Assembly: GCF_028769735.1 (NCBI RefSeq)
Contig: NC_088178.1
Location: 18,364,357-18,428,356, forward strand
Length of the DNA: 64,000 nt
Reading direction: 5' to 3'
Source of the DNA: Zonotrichia leucophrys gambelii
Taxonomy: Eukaryota > Chordata > Aves > Passeriformes > Passerellidae
A program made the translations under genes and the position numbers. Of the stretch, positions 63,720-64,000 are shown piece after piece (the first letter of the stretch is position 1; each line of letters begins with the position of its first letter). The notes beneath the pieces were generated by a model. It was given only the letters and a program-made list of their open reading frames with translations, was not told the DNA's origin and made no database searches.

Positions 63720-64000
63720 GTCAGCTATTGGAAAATATGTTGATTTTGATAGGGAAGAGATGTGCTAATGTCTTTACAAACCATTGGATGGGTGAGGGTG
63801 TGGGTGTGTAGGTCTTTGGAATGGTCTGAATGTCTCTGCTGACCTTGGGCAGCAGGTTTGCTGCAGAGCCCAGGCAGGCCGGCTCCTGAAAAAGGCTCTG
63901 CACAGGCCTGAGCCTCTGAACTTTGGGGTAAAATGTCAGGTTCAATAGGGAATGTGGGGTAGGTGATTCGGGAAGGCTGAACCTTCCCAGTACCTCAGCA
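63720..64000. mobile_element. Possible LTR-derived sequence at window edge
   Basis: The last 200 or so bases are GC-richer than the flank and end with GGGAAGGCTGAACCTTCCCA followed by GTACCTCAGCA. This recalls, from memory, phrases seen in passerine endogenous retrovirus LTRs. GGGAAGG/CCTTCCC forms a 7-bp stem with a 5-base loop (63970-63988). The element, if real, continues beyond the window, so ends and target duplication cannot be checked. No viral coding sequence is visible here. Confidence 0.3.

Overview
The window looks like intergenic or deep intronic DNA from a songbird (passerine) nuclear genome. Three things point there. Positions 1052-1192 hold a tRNA-Ile-like SINE joined to a CR1-type 3' end, the build of the passerine family TguSINE1. 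CR1 LINE fragments, the dominant avian retroposon, occur on both strands. The background is AT-rich and dotted with small GC-richer blocks. There is no bacterial gene organisation: no operons, ribosome binding sites or long coding frames.

I could not support any protein-coding gene, tRNA, rRNA or CRISPR array. Open frames of 60 to 230 codons are scattered over both strands at roughly the rate expected by chance in 64 kb of AT-rich DNA. The longest (226 codons, + strand from 26062) runs from AT-rich sequence into a GC-rich, CAG/CTG-rich block and has no recognisable domain. One minus-strand frame (59582-59980) has a less biased composition and is kept as an unrecognised candidate only.

Layout: 1-11.4 kb is AT-rich and unique apart from the SINE, homopolymer tracts and a perfect 26-bp palindrome (9003-9028). 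From 11.4 to 30 kb, AT-rich sequence alternates with GC-richer blocks (about 11.45, 15.9, 26.5 and 29.7 kb) plus TG and AAT microsatellites. From 30.6 to 36.7 kb there are three CR1 pieces: a decayed internal copy (+), a short 3' end with the octamer tail (+) and an old copy of about 740 bp (-). From 36.7 to 59.5 kb there is mostly nothing recognisable except a CR1 fragment lacking its 3' end (about 42.72-43.13 kb) and simple repeats. The last 4 kb carry an ancient L2/MIR-like repeat tail (62350-62530), a GC-richer block and, at the very edge, a stretch that may be retrovirus-LTR derived.

No set of genes working together is visible, and I see no evidence for a new system. What deserves a second look is the palindrome, the unexplained frame near 59.6-60.0 kb, the origin of the GC-rich blocks and the retained ancient repeat. 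Identification of repeat families is from memory of consensus sequences; no database search was possible.
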